Shown one piece after another: positions 5,646 through 5,743 of a stretch of DNA of 5,743 nt. The notes under the pieces are model-generated. The model saw only the letters and a list, made by a program, of their open reading frames with translations. It made no database searches and was not told the DNA's origin. Within the stretch, counting starts at the first letter, position 1. Each line of letters opens with the position of its first letter. Source of the stretch: an uncultured Clostridia bacterium. Its GTDB lineage: Bacteria; Bacillota; Clostridia; Christensenellales; QALW01. The position numbers and the translations under genes are program-made. The DNA lies in the NCBI GenBank assembly GCA_900550765.1, contig URTC01000123.1, positions 1-5,743 on the forward strand, read 5' to 3'.

Positions 5646-5743
5646 ATGTCTGAGAATAATGGCATGATCAGTAAGTCTGAGGTAGGCGGTAGCGTTTCGT
5701 ATTCAGAGGATGTTATTGCTATCATTTCAGGCTTGGCTGCTAC
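5646..5743 (+). CDS. Asp23/Gls24 family protein, YloU-like (3' end outside window)
   Basis: Only the first 32 codons are present. The peptide has the family's opening: a short polar head, then GGSVSYSEDVIAIISGLAA, which matches the start of the Asp23 domain (small beta strand, then a helix beginning with DVIAIIA/SG) as in B. subtilis YloU. These small cytoplasmic proteins are linked to envelope stress or envelope-associated functions in several Firmicutes, though the exact role of YloU is unclear. The ATG follows GGGAGG (5632-5637) at 8 bases, and a strong SigA promoter lies just upstream, so it is transcribed independently of rpe. In B. subtilis yloU is followed by yloV, a DegV/FakA-related kinase gene; that gene would be expected downstream but is not in view. 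Confidence 0.85.
   Translation, partial: MSENNGMISKSEVGGSVSYSEDVIAIISGLAA

Noticed and set aside
5462..5725. 87-codon minus-strand frame across the spoVM/yloU junction, considered as a possible rpmB position
   Set aside because: The product has no L28 features and runs opposite a SigA promoter and two better-supported + strand genes.
1..5743. CRISPR arrays, insertion sequences, tRNA or rRNA genes, riboswitches
   Set aside because: No spaced direct repeats, terminal inverted repeats with a transposase, or structured RNA signatures were visible; nearly all the sequence is occupied by coding regions.

Overview
The window reads as a housekeeping locus from an endospore-forming Firmicute, most likely a Clostridia-type organism. 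The evidence is strong AGGAGG-type ribosome binding sites, TTG as well as ATG starts, the linked order rlmN-prpC-prkC-rsgA-rpe typical of Bacillota, and a recognisable SpoVM sporulation peptide downstream. All supported genes are on the + strand. Nothing indicates a mobile element, CRISPR array, phage gene or RNA gene.

Positions 1-5280 hold a tight five-gene cluster: RlmN (rRNA/tRNA adenine-C2 methyltransferase, 5' end missing or broken), PrpC (PP2C Ser/Thr phosphatase), PrkC (membrane Ser/Thr kinase with extracellular PASTA repeats), RsgA/CpgA (zinc-binding ribosome-assembly GTPase) and Rpe (ribulose-phosphate 3-epimerase). The genes overlap by 4, 14 and 8 bases at three junctions and are separated by 11 bases at the fourth, so they look co-transcribed and translationally coupled. 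PrpC and PrkC form an opposing phosphatase/kinase pair. In Bacillus subtilis, CpgA is a known PrkC substrate, so signalling and ribosome maturation are linked in this operon.

Positions 5281-5343 carry a short palindrome over the rpe stop and a G/C stem followed by six T, which looks like the intrinsic terminator of the cluster. Beyond it are two very small genes easily missed by gene callers. One is a 49-residue membrane hairpin protein with a TTG start, whose only candidate Shine-Dalgarno lies in the terminator stem. The other is a 34-residue peptide that aligns with SpoVM, the amphipathic helix that marks the forespore membrane for coat assembly. A near-consensus extended -10 SigA promoter overlaps the end of spoVM and drives the last gene, the start of an Asp23/Gls24-family protein (YloU-like) cut by the window edge.

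The order rpe...spoVM...yloU is the B. subtilis order, but thiN and the rpmB gene found there between spoVM and yloU are absent here. The most useful observations are the unlisted spoVM, the small membrane protein beside it, the nested regulatory signals, a cysteine cluster at the membrane face of PrkC, and an in-frame stop at the very start of the window that cuts off the RlmN N-terminal domain.
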